Shown here: one piece after another, positions 1 to 7,507 of the stretch
Position numbering within the stretch: position 1 is the first letter of the stretch
How the letters are laid out: each line of letters starts with the position of its first letter
Made by a program: the position numbers and the translations under genes
NCBI GenBank assembly: GCA_018896835.1
Contig: JAHILS010000055.1
Coordinates: 1 to 13,256, forward strand
DNA length: 13,256 bases
Direction of reading: 5' to 3'
Origin: Patescibacteria group bacterium
Lineage (GTDB): Bacteria; Patescibacteriota; Patescibacteriia; UBA9934
Notes under the pieces: generated by a model
Seen by the model: the letters and a program-made list of their open reading frames with translations, nothing else
The model's database searches: none
Told to the model about the DNA's origin: nothing

Positions 1-2303
1 AAAGGAAGAGTTGTTAGAGTTGCGTCTGTAACAGTCTTAACTTCTGCAAACGAATCGGCATATGTAAAGAATGTTTGAGAATTCATGAAAGGTCGGCGAG
101 TAAGTTCTGAAGTTACATAATATACAGTGGCAAAGTATGGACTCTTAATAAAGTCTCCAGCTTCAACTACTGATATGTCTTCCAATTCTCCAGTGACCGG
201 TGAATATGTTTGTTCGCCAGTGGTTGGAGTTTCTTCTGCTGTTTCCTCGTCTGAAGTTGTTGTATCATCAGTTGTCGTGTCTTCTTCATCTGTCGCGGTC
301 TCTTCCTCATCTGTTGTGTCTTCCTCGGTTGTTGTGCTTGATGATGAGCTTGAGCTACCTGACGAACAACTCATAGTTGTGAATGTGTGCGTTTCACCAA
401 TCGGTGCTGCTGAATCGATGTTCAATTCAGTATATCCAGATTCTCCGCCTGTTGCCGTAACCTGTGCAGGAGTAAATGCTATTGAATAACCTTGTACACA
501 AAGGAATGGTGAATGTGTGAGAGTCATTGTTGAGTTTCCTATTCCGCTCCATGTTCCACTCCATCCTGAACCGTCAGGAGTTGAGTTAAATTCTGTTCCT
601 TCCGCCCATACGTCCGCAACCATTGGCTCGGAGAATGTGTAAACAACACTGTTTGTACGAGATTGTGCTGTTGAAGCATCTGTTGGGGTTACGGTTTTAA
701 TTACTGGCTTTGCCATGTCTAACATATCCGTTAGCTGCGACTCAACTTTTGGAGTTGTATTTTCGTTTAATGAGCTGTCAATAAGTGAGAATGCTGCAAC
801 ACCATCTTGAGTTTCTATAGTTAACAATGTTGCACTTCTCGTATCCACAACCGACGCCTCTGTTCCTAATGGTATATCAACAGTAGCTACGGCTCCCACT
901 AAATCAACCCCCAATGATCCAAACGCGGCTAATGTGAAATCACCAGCTGTAAGAATAAGGTTTTCTTGAGATAAAACAGATGTAGCGTCTAAAGTTTCAG
1001 AGAAATTAAGCGTTATAGTATCAATCTTTCCATCTAAATCAACCGAATCCTTATATCCAAATGTTTTAATCTGTGGAGCCGCACCGTCGACAAGTGATAT
1101 GGTCCCAATAGTAGCTAATGGATTCGTACCATCTGTTAAATATGCCGCGTCAGAAAAAGCAATTGTTGGCTCTGTGCCACCACTGACCCCTGTTATTCCC
1201 GCCGAAGCAGTAGCAGTAAGCAAAATAGTTGTCGTTCCGCTTCCACTATTGAGCGCTGTTACATCAAGACCGGTTAAACCTTGAGCTACTATTGTCCAAT
1301 CTGTGTCATCGTAGGTAAGAGTTGTATTTTCAGTAAAAACAAGTTGCACACGATCTATCGTACCATCACTATTTGCATCTAGATATTTTGGAGCATTTGT
1401 GCCATCTGTTCGCAAGAATGGCGCAGCGTCGTCTGTAACGGTTATTGCTCCTGCACCATTTGCAACAGCAATATTTGTAGCCAAGGATTCATCACGTACT
1501 GGATCACCTGAACCAGCAACATCATGAAGAATTGTTGGCTCTAGCCCACCATTAACACCTGTTTCATTTGCGTCTGCAGTCACTGTAATATCTATTATTG
1601 TATCACCGCCGAGATCATCTGCTGACGAACTGAATGTAGCCGTGATAACCCCCCCACCGATCTCATAGTCATCACCACCTGCGCTAGTTTGAGTAACATT
1701 TTCTGACCATGTTGTTAATATACGATCAACAGTACCGTTGGCGGTTCCTGAATCCTGATAAACAGCAGATACGATAACAGGAGCTGCTAAATCTGCCTCC
1801 GTATCCGTAATGCCAGAATCGCCAGTAGCAATATCGTTCAGATATTCATCGCTAGTATCATCAATACAGTCACCAATCACATAAGCACCCTGGCTATAAA
1901 CGACTTCAAATTGACTTGCTGTATTTACTCCATCAGTATTAACAACAACAGAGGTTTCGTCTAAATTTATTGTTAGAACTGAAGGATGTGATACAGCCAT
2001 ACTTGGCGTACCACTGATCGTAACAGGTGCGCCACCGTATGTTACAGATAAACAATTGGCATAAGTTGCGTTGACTGTCATCGGCTCTGTTGCGTTATTA
2101 GGGTTCGCAATATTCATTGTTATTCTATCTATTTTTCCATTTGCATTAGTGTCGAGCAATGCAATATTTCCCGACGCCCCATCACCAGCAACCGCCATTA
2201 CTGCTGGCACACTTAAACTATTCCAAGCAATACCGATCGCGAGCACTGCCACGATCGCTATGCCTATTGACGACCCAAATCGTCTCTTACATGTTTTGGA
2301 CAT
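1..2303 (-). CDS. Secreted multi-domain surface protein (S-layer-like), partial at its C-terminus
   Basis: The frame is open from the ATG at 2303 to the window edge (767 residues, no stop). The first ~37 residues look like a signal peptide: KRR at 6-8, a hydrophobic run at ~13-36, and a possible cleavage after AVMA. Several Ig-like beta modules follow (about 40-170, 174-292, 295-410, 410-530, 532-645). Four of them open with an Asp-rich, calcium-loop-like motif: DTNANGKID at 51, DSGTANGTVD at 184, DANSDGTID at 309 and DLDGKID at 422. The module at ~532 has VVYTFSEPM, as in Big_5/SbsA-type Ig domains. Residues 647-697 form a Ser/Thr then Thr/Glu/Asp stalk. After it comes GDFIKSP...VYYV...RRPF...FFTYADSF, which I recognise as a domain common in Patescibacterial surface proteins. 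Inferred role: exported envelope or S-layer-like protein, anchored by the missing C-terminus. Four cysteines (84, 146, 601, 646) could form disulfides. No Shine-Dalgarno is visible; the start is set by the signal peptide. Confidence 0.85.
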   Translation of the reverse strand, partial: MSKTCKRRFGSSIGIAIVAVLAIGIAWNSLSVPAVMAVAGDGASGNIALLDTNANGKIDRITMNIANPNNATEPMTVNATYANCLSVTYGGAPVTISGTPSMAVSHPSVLTINLDETSVVVNTDGVNTASQFEVVYSQGAYVIGDCIDDTSDEYLNDIATGDSGITDTEADLAAPVIVSAVYQDSGTANGTVDRILTTWSENVTQTSAGGDDYEIGGGVITATFSSSADDLGGDTIIDITVTADANETGVNGGLEPTILHDVAGSGDPVRDESLATNIAVANGAGAITVTDDAAPFLRTDGTNAPKYLDANSDGTIDRVQLVFTENTTLTYDDTDWTIVAQGLTGLDVTALNSGSGTTTILLTATASAGITGVSGGTEPTIAFSDAAYLTDGTNPLATIGTISLVDGAAPQIKTFGYKDSVDLDGKIDTITLNFSETLDATSVLSQENLILTAGDFTLAAFGSLGVDLVGAVATVDIPLGTEASVVDTRSATLLTIETQDGVAAFSLIDSSLNENTTPKVESQLTDMLDMAKPVIKTVTPTDASTAQSRTNSVVYTFSEPMVADVWAEGTEFNSTPDGSGWSGTWSGIGNSTMTLTHSPFLCVQGYSIAFTPAQVTATGGESGYTELNIDSAAPIGETHTFTTMSCSSGSSSSSSSTTTEEDTTDEEETATDEEDTTTDDTTTSDEETAEETPTTGEQTYSPVTGELEDISVVEAGDFIKSPYFATVYYVTSELTRRPFMNSQTFFTYADSFAEVKTVTDATLTTLP

Positions 2304-2348
2304 AAATTGATTTATTAAAATATTAATTATAATTTAGTTTCTGCAATT

Positions 2349-2376
2349 ATTATACGCTTTGCGTTCAATATCCCAA
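2349..2376 (-). promoter_or_regulatory. Candidate sigma70-type promoter of the surface-protein gene
   Basis: On the minus strand, TTGGGA (2371-2376) is followed by a 16-nt spacer and a perfect TATAAT (2349-2354). Transcription would start near 2342, leaving a leader of about 40 nt before the ATG at 2303. The site lies in the 101-bp gap downstream of ugd, so the surface-protein gene can be transcribed on its own. The -35 matches only 4 of 6 consensus positions. Confidence 0.5.
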
Positions 2377-2382
2377 AATAAC

Positions 2383-2391
2383 TTGTCCACA
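2383..2391 (+). other. DnaA-box-like 9-mer (one mismatch)
   Basis: TTGTCCACA differs at one position from TTATCCACA. It lies in the gap between ugd and the surface-protein gene and continues as AGGATAACTG. It is reported because exact copies of TTATCCACA recur in other gaps of this window (3917, 7356, 7689, 12232). Confidence 0.3.
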
Positions 2392-2404
2392 GGATAACTG
2401 AAAA

Positions 2405-3880
2405 TCAATTTCCAATGCGCGAGTAACTAAATCCAATGCTCTCCAACTCTTTTGACCCCAAAACATTTCTCCCATCAAAAATATATTTTCCTCGCATCAA
2501 CTTATGAATTTGCTTCCAATCAACATCAACAAACTCTTGCGCGTCTGTTGTTATAACAACAGCATCAGCATCTTTAACTGCCTCAAGAATTGTGCTTGCC
2601 AGCACAGCGCCATCAAGTTCACGACGAGCATTATCCGACGCATGAGAGTCATAAACAGATACTTTTGCTCCGTCTTGCATAAACTTTTTAGCATAATCAA
2701 TTCCAATTGACTCGCGAATGTCATCAGTATTTGCCTTAAAAGCAAGACCCAAGATTGCGATGTTGAGTCCTTTAAGAATCTCATAAGCACCCACCGCTAC
2801 GTTGACCACCCCTACCCCCTCCTTGAAAAGGAGGGGATTTGAGTCGCTAACCTCTCCCCCTGACACCTTTCGATTCCTCAAGGTGCCCTGAGCGTAGTCG
2901 AAGGGCAAGGGGGAGCTGGCTTGCCGTTCCGAAGCTACAGAGGAGCGAAGAACGGAGGGGGTCGTTAGTTCTTTCAAAATTTTATTATAAAACCTCCATC
3001 TTTGTTCATTATTTACCTCAATCACCGCTTTGAGTAATTTAAAATCGTATCCGTTTGATCCTGCGATTTGATTTAATGCCCGCACATCTTTTGGAAAACA
3101 TGAACCTCCGTATCCAAGCCCTGCTTTCAAAAATGAACTTCCAATTCTTGGATCTAGTCCCATTCCTTTTGCAACATCCAACACATCAGCGCCGGTTTGC
3201 TCGCAAACATTCGCAATCTCGTTGATAAACGAAATCTTTGTTGCAAGAAATGCGTTTGACGCGTACTTAATCATTTCCGCACTTTCCAAGGTTGTTTCTA
3301 ATTTTGGACAATCAAAATCCTTGTAGACATTTCGCAACACCTCAAAAGCACTCTCATCGTTTGCGCCAATTACAATTCTGTCAGGATTTAAAAAATCAGA
3401 AACCGCGCTACCTTCGCGTAAAAATTCAGGATTTGATGAAACAAGAACTGATGGATTCCCGTTTTCACGGGAATGGCAAGAAAAACGACTATGAATATTT
3501 TTTGAAGTCCCAACAGGCACTGTGCTTTTACTCACGACAACGCACGAGTCAGATATATGTGGCGCAATGTCATCAACTGCTTGAAAAACAAAAGACAAAT
3601 CAGCTGATCCATCTTCTTTGGCTGGAGTGCCAACACAAAGAAAAACGACTTGAGAATCTGATACCAATGCTTTATCCGTTGTGAAAGATAAGAATCCAGA
3701 CTCAATCCCTGACCTGACCAAATCCTCAAGCCCCGGCTCAAAAATCGGCACAATCCCCTTTTTTAAACTTTCAATCTTACTTTCATCAACATCAAGACAA
3801 ATCACGCGATGACCCTTTGAGGCCAAACACGCGCCTGTAACAAGTCCAACATATCCAGTTCCGATTATGGAAATTTTCAT
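2405..3880 (-). CDS. ugd: UDP-glucose 6-dehydrogenase with two in-frame palindromic-repeat inserts
   Basis: Oxidises UDP-glucose to UDP-glucuronate with two NAD+, in the cytoplasm, supplying surface polysaccharide synthesis. Visible landmarks: Rossmann motif GTGYVG (7-12), KSTVPVGT (118-125), SNPEFLREG (149-157), the catalytic-cysteine motif GYGGSCFPKD with Cys261, and the C-terminal UDP-binding signature AFKANTDDIRES (380-391). The protein is 491 residues; the family is usually about 430-450. The excess is a low-complexity block at about residues 306-368, between NKILKEL and LKGLNIAILG, where other members have only a short linker. At DNA level this block is a cluster of inverted repeats. 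A second, smaller palindrome encodes CHSRENGNPS at 135-144, just before SNPEF. All catalytic motifs remain in frame, so the enzyme is probably functional. The start ATG is fixed by the Rossmann N-terminus; no Shine-Dalgarno is visible. Confidence 0.95.
   Translation of the reverse strand: MKISIIGTGYVGLVTGACLASKGHRVICLDVDESKIESLKKGIVPIFEPGLEDLVRSGIESGFLSFTTDKALVSDSQVVFLCVGTPAKEDGSADLSFVFQAVDDIAPHISDSCVVVSKSTVPVGTSKNIHSRFSCHSRENGNPSVLVSSNPEFLREGSAVSDFLNPDRIVIGANDESAFEVLRNVYKDFDCPKLETTLESAEMIKYASNAFLATKISFINEIANVCEQTGADVLDVAKGMGLDPRIGSSFLKAGLGYGGSCFPKDVRALNQIAGSNGYDFKLLKAVIEVNNEQRWRFYNKILKELTTPSVLRSSVASERQASSPLPFDYAQGTLRNRKVSGGEVSDSNPLLFKEGVGVVNVAVGAYEILKGLNIAILGLAFKANTDDIRESIGIDYAKKFMQDGAKVSVYDSHASDNARRELDGAVLASTILEAVKDADAVVITTDAQEFVDVDWKQIHKLMRGKYIFDGRNVLGSKELESIGFSYSRIGN
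2814..2962. repeat. Composite palindromic repeat inserted in frame inside ugd
   Basis: This 149-bp block is bounded by a perfect 9-bp inverted repeat (ACCCCCTCC at 2814-2822, GGAGGGGGT at 2954-2962). Inside are a 21-bp hairpin (2816-2836, CCCCTCCTT/AAGGAGGGG, GAA loop), an 8-bp inverted pair CTCCCCCT/AGGGGGAG (2854-2861 and 2908-2915), and nested in that a 22-bp element (2885-2906) with GCCCT/AGGGC arms around GAGCGTAGTCGA. The last resembles the common intergenic repeat whose translation reads PFDYAQG; that peptide is at Ugd residues 326-332. The C/G-rich composition contrasts with the flanking gene. The inserted block is read without a stop. Confidence 0.8.
3455..3474. repeat. REP-like short palindrome inside ugd
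   Basis: A perfect 8-bp inverted repeat (ATTCCCGT/ACGGGAAT) with a 4-nt loop. On the coding strand it reads as the familiar dispersed repeat 'cattcccg..cgggaatcca' and is translated as CHSRENGNPS. It sits in ugd directly upstream of the codons for SNPEFLREG, where the length between GT and SNPEF varies among family members. It is unrelated in sequence to the larger element at 2814-2962. Confidence 0.65.
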
Positions 3881-3916
3881 ATTAAATTAGTTTAATTCGC
3901 AATATAACTTCGATAC

Positions 3917-3961
3917 TTATCCACAGCCTGTGGACGGAGATCCGATCTCTATCCACAGGCT
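3917..3961. repeat. Intergenic DnaA-box plus GATC-centred hairpin repeat, copy 1
   Basis: TTATCCACA (3917-3925) overlaps by one base a 37-bp inverted repeat. Its outer arms are AGCCTGTGGA (3925-3934) and TCCACAGGCT (3952-3961), perfectly complementary. Its inner arms are GAGATC/GATCTC (3937-3949) around a single C. Only a 2-bp step (CG versus TA) is unpaired. It fills the gap between the RskA-like gene and ugd. No T-tract follows on either strand, so it is not a canonical terminator. Related copies are at 7651-7728. Confidence 0.7.
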
Positions 3962-3987
3962 TGTTATATATTATCTGCGGACAGATT

Positions 3988-4563
3988 TTATTTGAACTCA
4001 CCTTCTAAAACATGTCGTGCTGACGGGGCTTTATTACCATCTCGAGGCTCAAGCGTTATTACAACTTCTGTGAAATCTGACAAATCATCTGGTGCAAGCT
4101 CGTCTTGCACTTCCCAAACTAATCCCCATTTACCATCCTCACGAGCAAACATCTCGCCAGTTGAAAAAAAATCTGTAATTCCAGGCTTGACCAACCAACC
4201 TTCATAAAAATAATATTGCGTTTCGATTGGTGCAAGATTGGCAATTACAACATGCGTGAATAACTTGCCATCACTTTCCCTTCTAGCAACTCCGCTAGAG
4301 CCAGATCCATCAACCGAATTTAATTCAATCTCCTCATATTCAAGTTTTGACTGTTCTATTGGATTAGAATTAACAAGTTCAATCTGCAAACCCGCAACCT
4401 GCTCTATATTATCTTGCTCCTCCAATACGACTTCTTCATCTTTTTTTATCATCAAAAAAATAAAAACTAAAACAACTAAAGCCAGCAATACCCCACTAAT
4501 AATCTTCCAGGGTATGGTGTGTGATTTTTGTCGATAACTCGATCTATGCTGGGCGTATTTCAT
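3988..4563 (-). CDS. Membrane-anchored protein with RskA-like (anti-sigma-K) C-terminal domain
   Basis: 191 residues from the ATG at 4563, which begins 1 nt after the helicase stop; an ATG at 4599 would overlap the helicase and add an unlikely N-terminus. A basic cytoplasmic N-terminus (1-19) precedes one transmembrane segment (about 20-39), then an acidic linker (42-85) and an extracytoplasmic beta domain (about 95-191). That domain carries YYFYEGWLV (117-125), DFFSTGEMF (131-139) and VVITLEPRDGNKAPSARHVLEGEF (167-190, key residues T-L-E-P and A-P), matching the C-terminal domain of RskA-type anti-sigma-K factors. The zinc-binding anti-sigma N-terminal domain is absent and no sigma factor is nearby, so a sigma-binding role is doubtful. 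More likely it is an envelope protein using this fold. Its tight coupling to uvrD implies co-transcription. Confidence 0.75.
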   Translation of the reverse strand: MKYAQHRSSYRQKSHTIPWKIISGVLLALVVLVFIFLMIKKDEEVVLEEQDNIEQVAGLQIELVNSNPIEQSKLEYEEIELNSVDGSGSSGVARRESDGKLFTHVVIANLAPIETQYYFYEGWLVKPGITDFFSTGEMFAREDGKWGLVWEVQDELAPDDLSDFTEVVITLEPRDGNKAPSARHVLEGEFK

Positions 4564-4564
4564 A

Positions 4565-6697
4565 CTAAAAAGGAAAATCCTCAGAATCACCGTCAACATC
4601 CATCAAAAACGATGTTGGACGTATTTTTGATGATATTTCACCATTATTATCCAAAATGATCATTGGCTCATCTTCTATGGTGTCAAAAGATGAACGAGTA
4701 CGCAATGGCCTGCTTCCAAAACGCTCTGGACTTTTAAGCTCAACTTTTTGCAATTTTTCATTGGGAATATCATCCAAAAACATGGAAGGTGATTGAAACT
4801 CATAACCACGGCCGCCGGTCATTGGATAAGTTAAATGTAAATTTTTTCGAGCCCGCGTGATAGCCACATAAAAAAGACGACGCTCTTCCTCTATTTCTTC
4901 CTCTGACGAACAATTTTTATGAGGGAATGCGCCTTCACTTAAGTTAATTACAAAAACATGATTCCACTCCAAACCCTTTGCCTGATGCACGGTTGAAAGA
5001 ACAACCTTTGACACACCTCTGTCTTCTTCCTTGTTTCCATATTCTTGCGTAAGAGAAACATCATCCAAGAATGCTTGCAGTTGGACATACTGTTCGGCAA
5101 ACGTCACAAGCTGTTCCAAGTCGTCCAATCGTTCTGATGAATTTGGATATTCATGCTCAAGATAGTCTTTATAAATTGACGATCCTGCCAGTGCGCGCAA
5201 ATAATCGGCTGGAGTTTTCATTGATTGTTGCAAAGCTCGCAGTAAATTGAGAAAGCTTATCCAGCCTTGACCAGCCTTGGCGCCAGAGACTGGTGTGATC
5301 AAAAATGCGTCATCAATTTTTTCCAAGCTTGATCCTGCCTTGGCAATCTTCTGGGCAGTGATAAGACCGATGCCGGCATGAATGCGCAAAGCCCGCATCC
5401 AAGCAGCCACGTCTTTTGGATTATGAATAATTCGCAAGTATGCAATTGCGTCTTTAACATGCGCTCGTTCAAAAAACTTCAACCCACCGCGATACTCATA
5501 GGCAATATCGCGACGCATAAGTTCAAACTCAAGAGCTTGTGAATGAAACGCGGCCCGAAATAAAACAGCAATCTGTGACGGGTCTTCGCCAACAACATGC
5601 AGTCTTTCAATCACGTCAGCAACATAATGCGCTTCTTGAGCCTGGCTTTGTGCCGGAACATAAAACGGCATGTCGCCAGATTGCACGATTGCTTGCAGTT
5701 GTTTTTCAAACTGCTTGGAATTTTTTGAAATAACTTCGTTGGCGATTGATAGAATCTCTGGAGTTGATCGATAATTTTTTGTCAGATAATAAGTCTTGGC
5801 TCCATGATATGTATCTGGAAATGAAAGAATGTTCAAAATATCAGCTGCTCGAAAAGAATAAATGCTCTGTGCGTCGTCTCCTACTACAAATAAATTGTGA
5901 TGCGCGCTTGAAAGCCACTGCACAATGCGGGCCTGAATTGAGTTCGTGTCCTGGAACTCATCGACAAGTACATACTCAAATTGACAAGCGAGTTGCTCAC
6001 GTACTTGCTCGTCAGACTCCAACAAGAACAAAAGCTTTAACAAAAGATCATCAAAGTCCATGGAGTTCTGCGCCTTTTTGAGATTTTCATACGCCTGGAA
6101 CACATTGCCGATGTCTGGCAAAAGATGAAGGAATTTTGGATTGCGATTTTCCACTACTTCTGGAATATCAATCCCCTTATTGCGAGCAAAAGAAAAAAGT
6201 TCCTGCAAAACACCAGGGGACGGAAATCGTCTGGCTTTAGTATCAATTGCGAGTTCTTTAAGACAGAGCGAAATAAGATCACGCGAATCTTCTTGATCTA
6301 GAATAGAAAAATTCGGCTCAAAGCCGAGTCTGCGGGCGTGAATTCGTAAAAGGCGATTAGCGATTGAATGAAAAGTTCCGGCCCAAATCCCAACTGATTC
6401 TGTACCGAGAAGCAAGTTCACGCGATTGATCATTTCGTGTGCCGCCTTGTTTGTGAAAGTTAATAATAAAATATTTCGTGGACTTACTCCGTGTTCTAAC
6501 AGCCAAGCGACGCGATAAGTGATAGTTCGAGTTTTCCCAGACCCAGCACCAGCCAGCACCAAAACTGGACCATCACCATTTTGCACAACTTGAAACTGCT
6601 CATCATTTAAATCATGCTCATAATCAATTTTGAGATCTTTCTGCGGTTTTTGCGACAAAATAAACTCATGCATATGTGCAAGCATTTTAGCACACAT
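4565..6697 (-). CDS. UvrD/PcrA-type superfamily 1A DNA helicase
   Basis: ATP-dependent 3'-5' DNA helicase of the UvrD/PcrA/Rep group, acting in repair and replication-fork processing. The SF1A motifs are present in order: Q motif LNDEQFQVV (30-38), Walker A AGAGSGKT (49-56), Ia LLTFTNKAAHEM (78-89), Ib AGTFHS (106-111), II VDEFQDT (245-251), III VVGDDAQSIYSFRAAD (271-286), IV NYRSTPEIL (308-316), V STVHQAKGLEW (568-578), VI RRLFYVAITRAR (606-617). At 710 residues it is near PcrA size. The tail (about 645-710) is poorly conserved-looking and acidic at the end (DVDGDSEDFPF). Start is uncertain: ATGs at 6697, 6685 and 6673 are in frame with no clear Shine-Dalgarno, and the last fits the usual distance to the Q motif. 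UvrD, PcrA and Rep cannot be separated by eye. The RskA-like gene follows 1 nt after the stop. Confidence 0.92.
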   Translation of the reverse strand: MCAKMLAHMHEFILSQKPQKDLKIDYEHDLNDEQFQVVQNGDGPVLVLAGAGSGKTRTITYRVAWLLEHGVSPRNILLLTFTNKAAHEMINRVNLLLGTESVGIWAGTFHSIANRLLRIHARRLGFEPNFSILDQEDSRDLISLCLKELAIDTKARRFPSPGVLQELFSFARNKGIDIPEVVENRNPKFLHLLPDIGNVFQAYENLKKAQNSMDFDDLLLKLLFLLESDEQVREQLACQFEYVLVDEFQDTNSIQARIVQWLSSAHHNLFVVGDDAQSIYSFRAADILNILSFPDTYHGAKTYYLTKNYRSTPEILSIANEVISKNSKQFEKQLQAIVQSGDMPFYVPAQSQAQEAHYVADVIERLHVVGEDPSQIAVLFRAAFHSQALEFELMRRDIAYEYRGGLKFFERAHVKDAIAYLRIIHNPKDVAAWMRALRIHAGIGLITAQKIAKAGSSLEKIDDAFLITPVSGAKAGQGWISFLNLLRALQQSMKTPADYLRALAGSSIYKDYLEHEYPNSSERLDDLEQLVTFAEQYVQLQAFLDDVSLTQEYGNKEEDRGVSKVVLSTVHQAKGLEWNHVFVINLSEGAFPHKNCSSEEEIEEERRLFYVAITRARKNLHLTYPMTGGRGYEFQSPSMFLDDIPNEKLQKVELKSPERFGSRPLRTRSSFDTIEDEPMIILDNNGEISSKIRPTSFLMDVDGDSEDFPF

Positions 6698-6750
6698 ACA
6701 CTTATCAACAACCGAGATTAAAATCAGCCTCTGATGTAGCCTTTTTTATA

Positions 6751-6784
6751 AAAAAATAGCTGTATTTAATAACAACTATTTTTT
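6751..6784 (-). terminator. Rho-independent terminator of the 157-aa gene
   Basis: On the minus strand AAAAAATAG-TTGT pairs with ACAG-CTATTTTTT (13 bp with one G-U pair, 8-nt loop), ending in a run of seven Ts. It lies 17 bp after the stop at 6801 and before uvrD, so it separates the two transcripts. The A/T symmetry means it could also work in the plus direction. Confidence 0.65.
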
Positions 6785-6800
6785 ACAAATTTGTGACTGG

Positions 6801-7274
6801 TTATTCCACGGACTCAATACTGTCCTCAGTTAATACATCACCATCCATAAAATAATGGCTATCTGCACGCGCACCAGTTGAATTTGAACCATCATCAAAT
6901 TTATCGTCTGGCAATTCATAGTTACTATCTACAACAACGAAATCACCATTTTCTCTTTGAATAGCCACAGCCTCCCATGCATCTAAATTATTTCTTTTTG
7001 CCAAATGCACAATTCTAGATACAATCCCCTCTGTTTCATCGATAAATGGCGTGTGCTCATTAACTTCATCTCTAATTTCAGGAGATCCGCGCTGTATTAA
7101 TAAAATTCCTCTGGGGACCCTTTCTTCCTTACCGATGCCATCACTTGGCAAGTGATATTCTGTTGGACGGATTAGAACTCCCTCAGTTCCCCAAACGCTA
7201 ACCCTAACTCCGAAATCTAATTTTCCCTTTCTAGTATCTGGCGCCACTTCTGGACCATGTTCTCTTTCTTGCAT
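6801..7274 (-). CDS. Hypothetical acidic protein, 157 aa
   Basis: I do not recognise this family. The protein is soluble, with no signal peptide or membrane segment. A charged N-terminus (MQEREHGPEVAPDTRKGK) leads to what looks like a mixed alpha/beta domain of about 100 residues (VRVSVWGTEGVLI 23-35; RGILLIQRG 55-63; a helix around EGIVSRIVHLAKRNN; AVAIQRENGDFVVVDSNYEL). The C-terminal ~40 residues are strongly acidic (DDKFDDGSNSTGARADSHYF..DGDVLTEDSIESVE). The ATG at 7274 is the only plausible start; no Shine-Dalgarno is seen in the A/T-rich leader. It has its own terminator at 6751 and is divergent from the gene at 7890 across an unusual palindrome-rich gap. Codon usage looks ordinary, so I think it is expressed, function unknown. 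Confidence 0.6.
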   Translation of the reverse strand: MQEREHGPEVAPDTRKGKLDFGVRVSVWGTEGVLIRPTEYHLPSDGIGKEERVPRGILLIQRGSPEIRDEVNEHTPFIDETEGIVSRIVHLAKRNNLDAWEAVAIQRENGDFVVVDSNYELPDDKFDDGSNSTGARADSHYFMDGDVLTEDSIESVE

Positions 7275-7355
7275 AATTTTATCAATTAAAAATAAATTGT
7301 ATACATAAATAAGTTTAATATATATATAGATATTACAAATAAAAGGGGAACGCCA

Positions 7356-7364
7356 TTATCCACA
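7356..7364 (+). other. DnaA-box-like 9-mer (exact TTATCCACA)
   Basis: Exact match to the DnaA-box consensus TTATCCACA, in the divergent gap just left of the hairpin at 7377. All exact copies found in this window are intergenic and in plus orientation. DnaA binding itself is inferred. Confidence 0.4.
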
Positions 7365-7376
7365 AAGCCCCCATCC

Positions 7377-7414
7377 CAACGACAGGACATCACGATAGGG
7401 ATATCCTGTCGTCG
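7377..7414. repeat. Imperfect hairpin with CGACAGGA arms
   Basis: A 14-bp inverted repeat (12 of 14 positions pair) with a 10-nt loop; the core arms are ACGACAGGA and TCCTGTCGT. No T-run follows on either strand. It lies upstream of the minus-strand gene that starts at 7274, so it could be an operator or a leader structure; nothing more can be said from sequence. Confidence 0.45.
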
Positions 7415-7507
7415 TGACGTGAAAAGATCGGACGTTGCGCCCTTTTCTTGCTTATTTTGCTTATTTTCAACAGGGATCCTTTCCATACTAAAAAAACTAT
7501 AGATATT

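Noticed and set aside
127..489. Plus-strand frame of 120 codons rich in Ser and Val
   Set aside because: It is the antisense shadow of the Thr/Glu/Asp stalk of the surface protein; the minus frame is open for 2.3 kb with a signal peptide and recognisable domains.
2814..2962. Insertion sequence or complete MITE
   Set aside because: No transposase is present and no clear target-site duplication could be identified; nested inverted arms alone support only a palindromic repeat cluster.
3292..3753. Overlapping frames on both strands inside ugd
   Set aside because: They are alternative frames of ugd; only the 491-codon frame shows the family motifs.
2405..3880. ugd as a pseudogene because of the repeat inserts
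   Set aside because: The frame is uninterrupted and every catalytic and nucleotide-binding motif is intact on both sides of the inserts.
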